NCBI GenBank assembly: GCA_015057085.1
Contig: SVFB01000104.1
Location: forward strand, 1 to 64,000
Reading direction: 5' to 3'
DNA length: 64,000 nt
From: Lachnospiraceae bacterium
Lineage (GTDB): Bacteria; Bacillota; Clostridia; Lachnospirales; Lachnospiraceae
Shown here piece by piece: positions 35,152 to 44,732 of this stretch. Both the position numbers and the translations under genes were made by a program. Each line of letters starts with the position of its first letter. The stretch's first letter is position 1. The notes beneath the pieces are model-generated. The model did not search any database and was not told the origin of the DNA. It saw only the letters and a program-made list of their open reading frames with translations.

Positions 35152-36828
35152 CTAAACTTCCATAATGATTGGCATAATCATTGGACATCTCTGGGTCTCT
35201 TTCCATACGAAATCTCCAAGATCATCCTTAATCAAGTTCTTAATCTTACCCCAGTCAGAAATATTATTATCCTGACAATATTCCATTGTTGCATCAATGA
35301 CAGCCTGAGCGTCATCCATTAAGCTTTCTGAATTTCGCACATATACGAAACCTCTGCTGACAATATCCGGACCGGCCAAAAGCTGTCCGCTGCCGCGCTC
35401 CAATGTCATTACAACAATGATGATACCATCCTGCGCAAGCTTCTGTCTATCACGGATTACGATATTACCGACATCACCTACTCCAAGACCATCAACCATG
35501 ACATTTCCCACATGCACCTTTCCGGTGACTTTTGCGGAATTTTCATCTATTTCAAGCACATCTCCGGAAGAAAGGATTTTGATATGCTCGCTGTCATAGC
35601 CAAGTTCTTTTGCAATTTTCGCCTGTGCCACAAGATGCTTATATTCTCCGTGAACAGGCACAGAGAACTTTGGATTAACCAACTGATAAATCAATTTGAT
35701 ATCTTCGATGCAGGCATGACCTGAAACATGTACATCCTGGAAAATAACATCCGCACCTTTTCTCATCAACTCATTGATCACATCCGTAACCGACTTTTCG
35801 TTTCCCGGAATCGGATTTGAGCTAAATACAATTGTATCGCCCGGCTTGATCGAAACTTTTCTATGCGTGCCATTTGCCATACGTGATAAGGCAGCCATCG
35901 ATTCTCCCTGACTTCCGGTGGTGATGATAACGGTTCTGTCATCCGGATAATTCTTCAAATTATCGGATTCAATCAATATATTGTCCGGAAGACTTAAATA
36001 TCCAAGTTCAGACGCAATGGAAATGATATTTACCATGCTTCGTCCCTCAATTGCGACTTTTCTTCCGTATTGATTTGCGCAGTTAATAATCTGCTGAACA
36101 CGGTCTACGTTAGAAGCAAAGGTTGCAATGATAATTCGCGAATCCTTATGATCAGCAAAAATATTCTCAAGTGCCTTACCTACAGTTCTCTCGGATTGTG
36201 TAAATCCTGGGCGTTCCGCATTGGTTGAATCACATAAAAGTGCCAAAACACCTTTCTTTCCGATTTCGCCAAAACGCTGTAAATCAATGGCATCTCCGAA
36301 GACCGGAGTATAATCAACCTTGAAATCACCTGTATGTACCACAATTCCGGCCGGCGAATAAATCGCAAGTGCTGCCGCATCCTGAATACTATGATTTGTT
36401 TTAATAAATTCTACTCTAAAACAGCCTAAATTAATATGCTGACCGTATTTTACGACCTTACGCTTTACCTTTTTTAACATATCATGCTCTTCAAGCTTGT
36501 GCTCGATGATGCCGATGGTTAATTTGGTTGCATAAATAGGCACGTTAATATCACGGAGTACATAAGGAATCGCACCGATATGATCCTCATGTCCGTGGGT
36601 AATGAAAAAGCCCTTTACCTTTTCGATGTTGTCCTTTAAATAAGTCACGTCCGGAATCACCAGATCAACACCAAGCATATCATCCTCAGGGAAAGCCAAA
36701 CCGCAATCCACAACGATGATACTGTCCTCATACTCAAAAGCTGTAATATTCATTCCAATTTGCTCTAATCCGCCCAATGGAATGATCTTAAGCTTCGGGC
36801 CGTTATTTAATTTTTTATCTTTCTTCAA
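35152..36828 (-). CDS. rnj: ribonuclease J
   Basis: 558 residues from a TTG codon at 36828 that lies 6 bases after AGGAGG. Metallo-beta-lactamase motif H78-x-H80-x-D82-H83 (THGHEDHIG) and the beta-CASP domain (about 210-360, SEGESM-type GSQGE) are visible. RNase J is a 5'-3' exonuclease and endonuclease for mRNA and rRNA processing. It is in a conserved order after ireB, ruvX and DUF1292. Confidence 0.94.
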   Translation of the reverse strand: MKKDKKLNNGPKLKIIPLGGLEQIGMNITAFEYEDSIIVVDCGLAFPEDDMLGVDLVIPDVTYLKDNIEKVKGFFITHGHEDHIGAIPYVLRDINVPIYATKLTIGIIEHKLEEHDMLKKVKRKVVKYGQHINLGCFRVEFIKTNHSIQDAAALAIYSPAGIVVHTGDFKVDYTPVFGDAIDLQRFGEIGKKGVLALLCDSTNAERPGFTQSERTVGKALENIFADHKDSRIIIATFASNVDRVQQIINCANQYGRKVAIEGRSMVNIISIASELGYLSLPDNILIESDNLKNYPDDRTVIITTGSQGESMAALSRMANGTHRKVSIKPGDTIVFSSNPIPGNEKSVTDVINELMRKGADVIFQDVHVSGHACIEDIKLIYQLVNPKFSVPVHGEYKHLVAQAKIAKELGYDSEHIKILSSGDVLEIDENSAKVTGKVHVGNVMVDGLGVGDVGNIVIRDRQKLAQDGIIIVVMTLERGSGQLLAGPDIVSRGFVYVRNSESLMDDAQAVIDATMEYCQDNNISDWGKIKNLIKDDLGDFVWKETQRCPMIMPIIMEV

Positions 36829-36863
36829 AATATACCTCCTAAAGTTATTTCACGTACATTCAC

Positions 36864-37136
36864 TTAAAATGAAACATCAGTGTCTTCATCCGTAAGCTCA
36901 GCAAAGACTTTTGCGATGGCAGCAAATTCAACATCATCACTCACCATTTCGTAAAGTACTTCCTCATCTTGCGTGTGAAGCGCTTTTAAAATATAAGCAT
37001 TAACATCTTCTGCATCCTCCGGCGCATCTGCTTCGGAAACAAGAAGATATTGAATCCCATTTACTTGTGTTTCCTCTTCTACTGCAAAGAAAACTTCTTC
37101 ATTTGTTTCAGGATCTACAAAAGAAACCTTTTCCAT
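36864..37136 (-). CDS. DUF1292 family protein (YrzB-like)
   Basis: 90 residues from ATG 37136, preceded by GAGG with 6-base spacing. Small acidic protein with the family pattern FVDPETNEEVFFAVEEE and YLLVSEA; the C-terminus extends as a Glu/Asp-rich helix. It lies between ruvX and RNase J as YrzB does next to yrrK in Bacillus. Biochemical role unknown. Confidence 0.88.
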   Translation of the reverse strand: MEKVSFVDPETNEEVFFAVEEETQVNGIQYLLVSEADAPEDAEDVNAYILKALHTQDEEVLYEMVSDDVEFAAIAKVFAELTDEDTDVSF

Positions 37137-37177
37137 AATATACCTCAAATATACGAATATAGTAATAAACGAATGAA

Positions 37178-37612
37178 CTACCCCTTCGCCTGATTGGCTT
37201 GTAAATCAAGGTAGCCTTGCAAAATAAAAACAGCAGCAATTTCATCTACATACTGCTTACGATTTTCTCTGCGAATTCCCATTTCCATCATAGCAAGGTC
37301 TGCAGAGACAGTTGTAAGGCGCTCGTCCCAGAGCTCCACCGGTAAATTGGTGCGCTTTTCTAACATTGCTTTGAATTCTTTCGTCAATTCACAACGTTCG
37401 CCTTCTGTATTGTTCATGTTTTTCGGAAAACCAAGTACGATCTTTGTCACCTCGTATTGGGCGCAAAGTTCTTCGATTCTTGCCAAAGTTTGGCGCAATT
37501 TGCTTGGGCTTTTGCGGTTTATGATTTCCAATCCCTGTGCAGTAATGCCAAGGGGATCCGAAACCGCTACCCCAACTGTTTTTGATCCGTAATCCAATCC
37601 TAAAATACGCAT
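37178..37612 (-). CDS. ruvX: RuvX/YqgF family putative Holliday junction resolvase / pre-16S rRNA nuclease
   Basis: 144 residues. RNase H-like fold with [16 protein letters not shown] at the start, a central GFPKNMNN and a C-terminal [13 protein letters not shown] carrying acidic residues. The E. coli homologue matures the 16S rRNA 5' end. ATG 9 bases after a GGAG that is part of the end of ireB (6-base gap), so coupled. Confidence 0.95.
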   Translation of the reverse strand: MRILGLDYGSKTVGVAVSDPLGITAQGLEIINRKSPSKLRQTLARIEELCAQYEVTKIVLGFPKNMNNTEGERCELTKEFKAMLEKRTNLPVELWDERLTTVSADLAMMEMGIRRENRKQYVDEIAAVFILQGYLDLQANQAKG

Positions 37613-37618
37613 GACGGA

Positions 37619-37885
37619 TTACTCCCAAGAGTGATTATCGATATATGTTTTTAATACTTCTTCCACAAGTTCATCGCGCTCTACCTTCATAATTCTGCTT
37701 CTGGCATTCTTATGGCTGGTAATAAAGCTTGGATCGCCGGACATAATATATCCAACCATCTGATTCACCGGATTATAGCCCTTTTCCTGAAGTGCTTCAT
37801 ATACGTCACGAATGACATCTTTGACGCTTACTTCTTCCAATTCCGGTTGTACTGAGAAAAATTGTGTTTTATTAATATCCTGCAT
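37619..37885 (-). CDS. ireB: IreB family regulatory phosphoprotein
   Basis: 88 residues (DUF965). In Enterococcus the protein is a target of the PASTA kinase IreK and regulates cephalosporin resistance. Conserved start with TQFFSVQ (residues 7-13) holding a likely phospho-threonine, then [12 protein letters not shown] and [13 protein letters not shown]. The PASTA kinase and phosphatase are outside the window. Its promoter is at 37925-37953. Confidence 0.94.
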   Translation of the reverse strand: MQDINKTQFFSVQPELEEVSVKDVIRDVYEALQEKGYNPVNQMVGYIMSGDPSFITSHKNARSRIMKVERDELVEEVLKTYIDNHSWE

Positions 37886-37924
37886 AATAACCTGACTTTC
37901 TTATTTATACAATATCACTAATGT

Positions 37925-37953
37925 ATTTTACTCTAGAACCAAGAAAAATACAA
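37925..37953 (-). promoter_or_regulatory. likely promoter of ireB and following genes
   Basis: TTGTAT (37948-37953) and TAAAAT (37925-37930) on the minus strand, spacing 17, in the 81-base gap after mtaB. Confidence 0.55.
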
Positions 37954-37966
37954 CCTTTAATTCCCT

Positions 37967-39295
37967 CTACCTGATCTCCATCAGCAAAATATCATCCTGC
38001 AAATATCCTGTTACCGTTCCACTTACGATTTGATTGGTGTAATTGGCCTTCGCAGGAACTGCAATCTTCGCATAGGTCTTGGTATATCCTACATAGTACT
38101 CTTTTCCTTCGTACTCATAAGGCTCTTCCATAAGCACTTCCACTGTCGTGCCGACATAACCATCGCGATATTCCTTTGACATTTGCTTTTCCAAAGATAA
38201 CAGTATATGACTACGCTCTTTTTTGATTTGATCTGCCACCTGATCCTTCATACGGTCCGCAGGCGTACCCTTTCTTCTGGAATAAGGGAATATATGCATC
38301 TCATAAAATTGAACGCTTTCCAAAAATGCTTTCGTTTGCGCAAACTCTTCTTCTGTTTCACCCGGAAAACCCACAATCACATCTGTGGTTATTGCAGGAT
38401 TATCAAAGTATTTGCGCAATAATTCACAACCTCTGAAATATTCCATGGTTGTGTACTTTCGATTCATCCTTTTTAAGGTTTCATCACATCCGCTTTGAAG
38501 GGACAGATGAAAATGCGGACAAATCTTATAAAGTTTTGATAATTCCTTTGCAAATTCCTCTGTTACAATCTTTGGTTCCAGCGAACCCAGACGAATGCGT
38601 TCGATTCCTTTGATTTGATGCACTTTGCGAATCAGATCAATCAAGGTGATATCCTCTTCTAAATCAACGCCGTAAGAACTCAAATGAATTCCGTTTAAAA
38701 CCACTTCTTTGAATCCGCGGTTCGCCAAATTGGTCAGTTCCCGAATTACATCATCAATCTTTCTGGAACGAATTCTGCCGCGGGCATAAGGGATAATGCA
38801 ATAGGTGCAAAACTGATTGCATCCGTCCTGCACTTTAATAAATGCTCTGGTATGTTCTGCAGTTGATGATAATTGCATTTCTTCGAATACTGTGCGTTCT
38901 TTATTGATATCAAAAATCGCTTCTACCGTTGTATTCTCATTTGATTCTCTTGCAGCAAATGCTGCTTCGATTTTAGATAAAAGCAGATTCTTTTGATTAT
39001 TTCCTAAAATCACATCAATGGCAGGATCCAATTTGGCTTTCTCTTCCGAGGTCTGAACATAGCAGCCGGCTGCTACTACAATGCCATTGGGATTTCTTTT
39101 TTTCGCCTGGTGAATCATCTGTCTCGATTTGCGATCTGCGATATTGGTTACAGAACAGGTATTAATGACATAAACATCTGCAATCTCATGAAAATCAACA
39201 ATTTCATAACCTGCATGGACCAATATTTCCTGCATCGCTTCTGTTTCATATGCATTTACTTTACATCCTAAATTATGTAAGGCTGCTTTTTTCAT
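37967..39295 (-). CDS. mtaB: tRNA (N6-threonylcarbamoyladenosine-37) methylthiotransferase MtaB
   Basis: 442 residues from the second in-frame ATG at 39295; AGGA lies 8 bases from it, whereas the first ATG (39304) overlaps that site. Three domains: UPF0004 with LGCKVNAYE and cluster cysteines (NTCSVTN, AGCYVQ), a radical SAM core with CNQFCTYC, and a C-terminal TRAM domain (about 375-440). It adds the methylthio group to t6A37 in tRNAs decoding ANN codons. Confidence 0.95.
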   Translation of the reverse strand: MKKAALHNLGCKVNAYETEAMQEILVHAGYEIVDFHEIADVYVINTCSVTNIADRKSRQMIHQAKKRNPNGIVVAAGCYVQTSEEKAKLDPAIDVILGNNQKNLLLSKIEAAFAARESNENTTVEAIFDINKERTVFEEMQLSSTAEHTRAFIKVQDGCNQFCTYCIIPYARGRIRSRKIDDVIRELTNLANRGFKEVVLNGIHLSSYGVDLEEDITLIDLIRKVHQIKGIERIRLGSLEPKIVTEEFAKELSKLYKICPHFHLSLQSGCDETLKRMNRKYTTMEYFRGCELLRKYFDNPAITTDVIVGFPGETEEEFAQTKAFLESVQFYEMHIFPYSRRKGTPADRMKDQVADQIKKERSHILLSLEKQMSKEYRDGYVGTTVEVLMEEPYEYEGKEYYVGYTKTYAKIAVPAKANYTNQIVSGTVTGYLQDDILLMEIR

Positions 39296-39315
39296 AATTT
39301 TCATCCTATATGCAA

Positions 39316-39344
39316 TTGACTTTTCTGTTCAAAACCTTTAACAT
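39316..39344 (+). promoter_or_regulatory. likely promoter of the HPr-like gene
   Basis: TTGACT (39316-39321) and TAACAT (39339-39344), 17 bases apart, 37 bases before the ATG, which has AAAGGAGG. Confidence 0.5.
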
Positions 39345-39380
39345 CAAACCATAGATTAATACAAAAAGGAGGCTAACTAA

Positions 39381-39617
39381 ATGAAAACAGTACAGATTTC
39401 CTTAAACTCTATTGGCAAGGTAAAATCTTTCGTCAATGCAATTTCTCAATTTGATTTTGATTTTGACCTGATTTCCGGTCGTTATGTTATTGATGCGAAA
39501 TCCATCATGGGTATCTTCAGCTTAGATCTTTCAAAGCCTATCGATCTTGCAATCCATACAGATACCAACTTAGATGAAATCATGGAAGTTTTAAAACCAT
39601 ATCTCATCGAAGAATAA
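39381..39617 (+). CDS. HPr-like protein without the catalytic histidine
   Basis: 78 residues, ATG after AAAGGAGG. The fold pattern of HPr is clear: beta strand, helix GKVKSFVNAISQ, then VIDAKSIMGIFSLDL, whose Ser41 is the counterpart of HPr Ser46. The histidine expected in the GLHARPA segment is missing; the protein reads SIGKVKSF there. So it cannot pass phosphate in the sugar PTS but could be phosphorylated by HPr kinase, like Bacillus Crh. It stands alone with its own promoter and terminator. A Crh-like regulatory role is inference. Confidence 0.85.
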   Translation: MKTVQISLNSIGKVKSFVNAISQFDFDFDLISGRYVIDAKSIMGIFSLDLSKPIDLAIHTDTNLDEIMEVLKPYLIEE

Positions 39618-39625
39618 TTGTAAAC

Positions 39626-39655
39626 AAAGAGTGTGAATGATTCACACTCTTTTTG
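39626..39655. terminator. bidirectional terminator between the HPr-like gene and thiI
   Basis: AAAGAGTGTGAAT repeats as its exact complement (39626-39638, 39640-39652); the loop opens at the centre. Flanked by A-rich and T5 stretches. Confidence 0.88.
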
Positions 39656-39685
39656 TTTATACAAAAGCACTCCGTGCAGGGTTAT

Positions 39686-40867
39686 TTACGGTTTGCAAAT
39701 GATAACCTCTGTGGTATCAATCGCCTCCTGATAAAGGGCATCGATACGTTCTGCAAGTTTTTCCTCAGACTTCTTTATAAACTCAAGATTCGGTTTTGTC
39801 ACAGGATGTTTTGCCACAAAGATGGTACAGCAATCCTCATAAGGCAAAATCGAAGTTTCATAAGTATCAATCTTTTCTGAAATCGATACAATATCATTTT
39901 TATCAAAAGCAATCAGCGGGCGATATACCGGAAGCTCGCATACTTCGTTCGTAACATTCAAAGATTGCATCGTCTGGCTTGCAACCTGTCCAATACTCTC
40001 TCCTGTAATCAATCCAAGACATCCGCTTTCTTTTGCAAAATGCTCCGCAATCTTCATCATATATCTACGCATGATAATTGTCAGTTCCTCATGCGGACAC
40101 TGTTCGTAAATATATAACTGAATATCTGTGAAATTAACAACATTTAATTTGATTGGGCCTGCGTATCTGGCAACTTTCTTTGCCAAATCCACTACCTTCT
40201 GTTTTGCACGCTCTGAAGTATAAGGCGGTGCATGGAAATAGGTTGCTTCAAGCTGAACACCACGCTTTGCAATCATATAGCCTGCAACAGGAGAATCAAT
40301 TCCGCCTGATAAAAGAAGCATTGCCTTTCCGGCGGTTCCAAGCGGCATTCCGCCCGGTCCCGGAATTTCCGTAGAATAAATGTTGATCAGCGGACGCACT
40401 TCAATATGAATCATCACTTGCGGATGATGCACATCAACCTTTGTCTCTGGGAAAGCTTCAAGAATTCGTTCACCTATAGCTGCATTGATTTCCATGGAAG
40501 TCATAGGATAATTTTTTCTGGCGCGTCTTGCATCTACCTTAAAAGTAAAGTTTTTGTCTGTATATGCTTCATTGATATGATCAATCACTTTTTGCGCAAG
40601 ATCCTCAAATCCTGTGTCTTCAATCATAATAACAGGACAGATTCCTACAATACCAAAGACTCTCGAAAGTGCTTCGATGACTTCATCAAAATCATATTCG
40701 CCCTCTGTTTCCACATATACTCGTCCGCTTTCTTTACGAACATGAAATGTGCCTTCTACTTGTTTCAAATTGATGTTGATATTTTTTACCAACGCGTCCT
40801 CAAATAAATAACGGTTTTTTCCTTTGATTGCGATTTCCGCATACTTAATCAAAAATGCCTGATACAT
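39686..40867 (-). CDS. thiI: tRNA 4-thiouridine synthase ThiI
   Basis: 393 residues: N-terminal ferredoxin-like and THUMP domains (about 1-165) and a PP-loop domain with SGGIDSPVAGY. The C-terminal rhodanese domain of E. coli ThiI is absent, as in most Firmicutes. It activates U8 of tRNA and inserts sulfur delivered by a cysteine desulfurase; that gene lies 36 bases upstream. It may also serve thiamine synthesis. Confidence 0.96.
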   Translation of the reverse strand: MYQAFLIKYAEIAIKGKNRYLFEDALVKNININLKQVEGTFHVRKESGRVYVETEGEYDFDEVIEALSRVFGIVGICPVIMIEDTGFEDLAQKVIDHINEAYTDKNFTFKVDARRARKNYPMTSMEINAAIGERILEAFPETKVDVHHPQVMIHIEVRPLINIYSTEIPGPGGMPLGTAGKAMLLLSGGIDSPVAGYMIAKRGVQLEATYFHAPPYTSERAKQKVVDLAKKVARYAGPIKLNVVNFTDIQLYIYEQCPHEELTIIMRRYMMKIAEHFAKESGCLGLITGESIGQVASQTMQSLNVTNEVCELPVYRPLIAFDKNDIVSISEKIDTYETSILPYEDCCTIFVAKHPVTKPNLEFIKKSEEKLAERIDALYQEAIDTTEVIICKP

Positions 40868-40903
40868 AAATTTAACCTTTCCTACGTTTGCAAAAACAAA
40901 TCA

Positions 40904-42058
40904 TTAATGTCTTGTATATTTTTGAAGCATCGGAATCAATTGCTTCATTTGCTCGACTGCATAATCAATTTCTTCTTCAGTGGTATAAATCGAAAAGCTA
41001 AAACGAACTGTAGAATCCAATAGATTCTCTTTTAATCCAATTGCCTTTAATGTGCTACTCACCGCAGGTTTATTGGAAGAACAAGCGCTTCCTGCAGAGA
41101 CATAAACACCTCTGTCTTCAAGTGCATGAAGCAGCACTTCCGCTCGCACACCCTCCACGCTTACGCTAACGATATGACATGCATTTGTATGATTTGTGGC
41201 GCCATTTACAGATACGCCATCCATTGAAGAAATTGCTTGGATAAAGCGATCACGAAGAGCATACAAATGCTCAACCTTTTCCTCATGATTTTGATAGATT
41301 TCTTCTGCAGCAACACCCAATCCCGCAATTGCCGGCACATTTTCTGTTCCGGAGCGAAGTGCATTCTGCTGACCACCACCAAAAATGATTGGTTTTATCT
41401 TTATCTTATCCTTGATATATAAAAATCCGCTTCCCTTCGGACCATGAATTTTATGACCGCTGACAGAAAGCAAATCAATGCCCTCTTTTTTCGGTCGAAT
41501 CAAAAGTTTTCCGTATGCCTGAATGGCATCTACATGAAAGACAATATTCGGATGCTCTTTCTTTAACCAATTACCGATTTCGGAGATTGGCTCAATTGCA
41601 CCGATTTCGTTATTTACATACATCATAGAAACAAGGATGGTATCTTCTCTGACCACTTCCTTTAATGACTGCAATGAAACATGTCCTAGCTCATCAACAG
41701 GAAGATAGGTCACTTCAAATCCACGCTCTTCTAACACATGAAAAGGATTTGCCACAGATGGATGCTCAATTTGTGTTGTAATCACATGCATTCCACTTCT
41801 CTTATACGCTTTCGCAATTCCTAATATTGCAAGATTGTTAGATTCCGTTCCACCGGATGTAAAGATAATTTCCTTTGGTTGTACTTTTAATGTTGCCGCG
41901 ATTTTCTCTGCAGCTTTTCTCATTTCATTTTCTGCATCCATTCCTTTTTGATGCATTGATGATGGATTTCCATATTCCTTAGTCAAAAGCTCTACCATCT
42001 TTTCTGTAGCAGCAGGACTGCATACAGTGGTGGCAGAATTATCTAAATAGCATTCCAT
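40904..42058 (-). CDS. cysteine desulfurase, NifS/IscS-like, partner of ThiI
   Basis: 384 residues. PLP lysine in SVSGHKIHGPKGSG; active-site cysteine in SAGSACSSNKPAVSS. Start YLDNSATT is typical. It removes sulfur from cysteine and passes it as persulfide; the thiI neighbour makes it likely the NifZ-type desulfurase for tRNA thiolation. ATG after TAGGAG; 18 bases after rsmE. Confidence 0.94.
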   Translation of the reverse strand: MECYLDNSATTVCSPAATEKMVELLTKEYGNPSSMHQKGMDAENEMRKAAEKIAATLKVQPKEIIFTSGGTESNNLAILGIAKAYKRSGMHVITTQIEHPSVANPFHVLEERGFEVTYLPVDELGHVSLQSLKEVVREDTILVSMMYVNNEIGAIEPISEIGNWLKKEHPNIVFHVDAIQAYGKLLIRPKKEGIDLLSVSGHKIHGPKGSGFLYIKDKIKIKPIIFGGGQQNALRSGTENVPAIAGLGVAAEEIYQNHEEKVEHLYALRDRFIQAISSMDGVSVNGATNHTNACHIVSVSVEGVRAEVLLHALEDRGVYVSAGSACSSNKPAVSSTLKAIGLKENLLDSTVRFSFSIYTTEEEIDYAVEQMKQLIPMLQKYTRH

Positions 42059-42076
42059 TAATAATTACTCCTAAGT

Positions 42077-42811
42077 TTAGCAATCTAAAGCATAAATGAT
42101 CATGGCCAAGGTAGCCATGCCTGCTGTCTCGGTGCGAAGGATTCTTCTTCCTAAAGAAATCTTATGCATATCAGATCCTAATGCATTAATTTCTTCATCC
42201 GCAAATCCGCCCTCCGGTCCAATAAAGATTCCGATACTTTGTCCGGGCTTTATTGCACTGATGGTCTCTCGGGTATAATCCATACCTCTTTCATTTTCAT
42301 AAGGCACTAAAACTACATCTAATTCCTTTGCAAGCTCCAATGCTTCTTGATAAGACACAGGCGCACTGACCTCCGGAATCATCGTTCGCTTAGCCTGTTT
42401 TGCAGCACTTTCGGAAATTGCATTCCATCTTCGAGTCTTATTCTCTGCGCGCTTTGCATCTAATTTCATTACGCAATGCTTCATCGCAACCGGAATCACA
42501 CGAAATACACCGAGTTCCACAGATTTCTGGATTACAGTTTCCATCTTATCTCCCTTTGGGAGTCCTTGAAATAAATAGATTTTATTCTCCAGTTCTGTAC
42601 CGAGTCCATCAAATTCTAAAATCTTTGCATAGACATAATTCTCTTCAAAGGAATCGATTTCACACAAATAAGAGCGACCGTCTTCATCGCTGATACGGAT
42701 TTTCTCCCCTGCTTTCATTCTCAAAACATTTGCTATATGATTGTAGTCCGCTCCTGAGATCTCGATTTTTTCTCCGAGGATCTGCGAATTTTCCACGAAA
42801 AATTGATACAT
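42077..42811 (-). CDS. rsmE: 16S rRNA (uracil-1498-N3)-methyltransferase
   Basis: 244 residues. SPOUT-type enzyme with an N-terminal PUA-like domain (HIANVLRMKAGE) and the C-terminal knot IGPEGGFADEEI and SLGRRILRTETA. It methylates U1498 in the decoding site of 16S rRNA. It lies 12 bases after prmA, a common pair. Confidence 0.96.
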   Translation of the reverse strand: MYQFFVENSQILGEKIEISGADYNHIANVLRMKAGEKIRISDEDGRSYLCEIDSFEENYVYAKILEFDGLGTELENKIYLFQGLPKGDKMETVIQKSVELGVFRVIPVAMKHCVMKLDAKRAENKTRRWNAISESAAKQAKRTMIPEVSAPVSYQEALELAKELDVVLVPYENERGMDYTRETISAIKPGQSIGIFIGPEGGFADEEINALGSDMHKISLGRRILRTETAGMATLAMIIYALDC

Positions 42812-42823
42812 AGTTTTTTTACA

Positions 42824-43783
42824 CTATTCCTTTCGTGCTGTAATATTCACCCACTCGCCTTGATGATTGATTTCCACAATCTTTAAACCGGCTGCTTCAA
42901 TGGCTTCTTTTACTTCATTTTCTTTAAAATCAATAATTCCTGAGGTAATAAAATAGCCACCCTTCTTTAAACGTGCCGGAATCACAGGCGCCATTGGTAT
43001 AATAACATCTGCAAGAATATTTGCAACAACGATTTCATAGCACTCATTGCCAACCTTCTCTTGCAATGAAATATCATCAATCAGATTACCTACATAAAAG
43101 GTTCCAAGATTCTCTGACAAATGATTAACTTGCATGTTTTCTTTGGTCGAAATCATACAATCTGCATCCAAATCAGTTCCTACCACTTCGCTTGCGCCAA
43201 GCTTTAAAGCAACAATCGACAAAATACCACTTCCGCAACCTACATCTAATACTTTCGGATGCGACTGACCAATATATTTTTGCAATTGCTTAATACAAAG
43301 CTGTGTAGTCTCGTGCTTACCTGTTCCAAAAGAAATTCCAGGATCGATTTCAATCAATAATTTGTCCTGATCCTCAACCTTGATTTCCTCCCAGGTCGGC
43401 TTAATTAAGATATTTCCGATGGTAAAGGATGAAAAATATTTTTTCCAGTTGTTGATCCAGTCTAAGTCTTCTGTTTCGGATGAAGTAATTTCTCCACTAC
43501 CGACTTCAACAACTTTACGCAACTCTTCCAGACCCTTTTTAACGGAAATCAAAAGTTCTGTCCTATCACTTCCGTCATCCTCAATATAAAAGCTTACACG
43601 GCTTTTGCCTTCATCCGGCGGAAGCTCCGGCAAAAAATCGATAAACATATCCGACTGATCTTCCTTAGATAAAGGAATGTTATCTTCGATTTCGATGCCT
43701 TCTATTCCAAGCTCCATCAACATAGAACTCATATAATCTTCTGCTGCTGTTGTGGTATCAATGGTATATTTTTTCCATTTCAT
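42824..43783 (-). CDS. prmA: ribosomal protein L11 methyltransferase
   Basis: 319 residues. N-terminal substrate-binding domain and a SAM-binding domain with LDVGCGSGILSI; FGTGKHETTQ (ISFGTGKHETT) is the PrmA hallmark. It trimethylates L11. ATGA overlap with the stop of the radical SAM gene upstream shows tight coupling. In many Firmicutes prmA follows dnaJ, as here after two genes. Confidence 0.96.
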   Translation of the reverse strand: MKWKKYTIDTTTAAEDYMSSMLMELGIEGIEIEDNIPLSKEDQSDMFIDFLPELPPDEGKSRVSFYIEDDGSDRTELLISVKKGLEELRKVVEVGSGEITSSETEDLDWINNWKKYFSSFTIGNILIKPTWEEIKVEDQDKLLIEIDPGISFGTGKHETTQLCIKQLQKYIGQSHPKVLDVGCGSGILSIVALKLGASEVVGTDLDADCMISTKENMQVNHLSENLGTFYVGNLIDDISLQEKVGNECYEIVVANILADVIIPMAPVIPARLKKGGYFITSGIIDFKENEVKEAIEAAGLKIVEINHQGEWVNITARKE

Positions 43784-44697
43784 AATTTGAATACTCCTTC
43801 CCCATCAAAAGATGGAATAAAGCTTTCCTCCGCTGTATCGCCCTCTTGCACATATCCTTGCTCAATGCCAATTTTGCAAAGGTAGTCAAAGACCTCATCA
43901 AATTCTGCTTCCGTCACTTTTCGCTTCAGATTAGGATATTCATTTCCTTCGAGCAGCGGTGTATATTGGTTCATCAAACTAATATAGATTTGATTTCCAT
44001 ATGTATCATATAAATATTTTAGTACTTGCTTTGAATTTTCCAATTCTCCGGGCAAAACCAGGTGTCTTGCAATGGTTCCCCGCTTCATGAGCGAATCCCC
44101 TTCCTCTCCTGCAAAGACAGCAGGGCCGGTTTGTCGAACCATCTCGTCAATTGCAGCCTTTGCAACCTGTGGATAATCCGGTGCATTAGAATACTTTTTC
44201 GCAAGGCTTGCATCCATATATTTAAAATCGGGAAGATAAATATCAATCAGCCCGTCTAACATTTGCAATGCCTCCACAGTTTCATAGCTTCCTGTATTAT
44301 ACACGATTGGCACAGAAAGTCCAATTTCTTTCGCCCGAATCAATGCTTCTTTGATTTGAGGAATAAAATGACCGGGCGTTACAAGATTAATATTGTTTGC
44401 ACCTTTTTCCTGCAACTCTAAAAAGATTTCGACCAAACGATCTATGGTAATTGCAATGCCTCGCTCACCTATGGCAATATCATGATTCTGACAATAGATA
44501 CAGCGCAAAGAGCATCCTGAAAAGAATACCGCTCCGGACCCTTCAGTTCCGGATATGCACGGCTCCTCCCAAAAGTGCAGCGCAGCTCTGGCAATCTTTA
44601 TTTCATTTGTCATTCCACAATATCCGGATTGATTATCGCTTCGATTGATGCCACAGTTTCTGTGACACAAATTGCATTTTTCCAATTGTTTCATCAT
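43780..44697 (-). CDS. COG1313-type radical SAM protein (PflA-like)
   Basis: 305 residues from the tandem ATG at 44697/44694. A longer frame to 44727 would begin inside the upstream terminator, so it is rejected. The radical SAM motif is C62-x3-C66-x2-C69 (SGCSLRCIYCQN). Four N-terminal cysteines (8, 11, 15, 27) and the LHFWEEPCISG stretch are typical of this family, which is annotated as putative pyruvate-formate-lyase activating enzyme-like; no glycyl radical enzyme is nearby, so substrate unknown. No Shine-Dalgarno is seen; the promoter at 44703-44732 suggests a leaderless message. Confidence 0.88.
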   Translation of the reverse strand: MMKQLEKCNLCHRNCGINRSDNQSGYCGMTNEIKIARAALHFWEEPCISGTEGSGAVFFSGCSLRCIYCQNHDIAIGERGIAITIDRLVEIFLELQEKGANNINLVTPGHFIPQIKEALIRAKEIGLSVPIVYNTGSYETVEALQMLDGLIDIYLPDFKYMDASLAKKYSNAPDYPQVAKAAIDEMVRQTGPAVFAGEEGDSLMKRGTIARHLVLPGELENSKQVLKYLYDTYGNQIYISLMNQYTPLLEGNEYPNLKRKVTEAEFDEVFDYLCKIGIEQGYVQEGDTAEESFIPSFDGEGVFKL

Positions 44698-44702
44698 AGT
44701 TT

Positions 44703-44732
44703 TATATAGACACAAAATAACTGCCATTTCAA
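44703..44732 (-). promoter_or_regulatory. promoter of the radical SAM-prmA-rsmE operon, overlapping a terminator
   Basis: TTGAAA (44727-44732) and TATATA (44703-44708), 18 bases apart on the minus strand. The -35 lies in the terminator stem. The -10 ends 5 bases before ATG 44697, so transcription would start at or next to the start codon. Confidence 0.5.
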
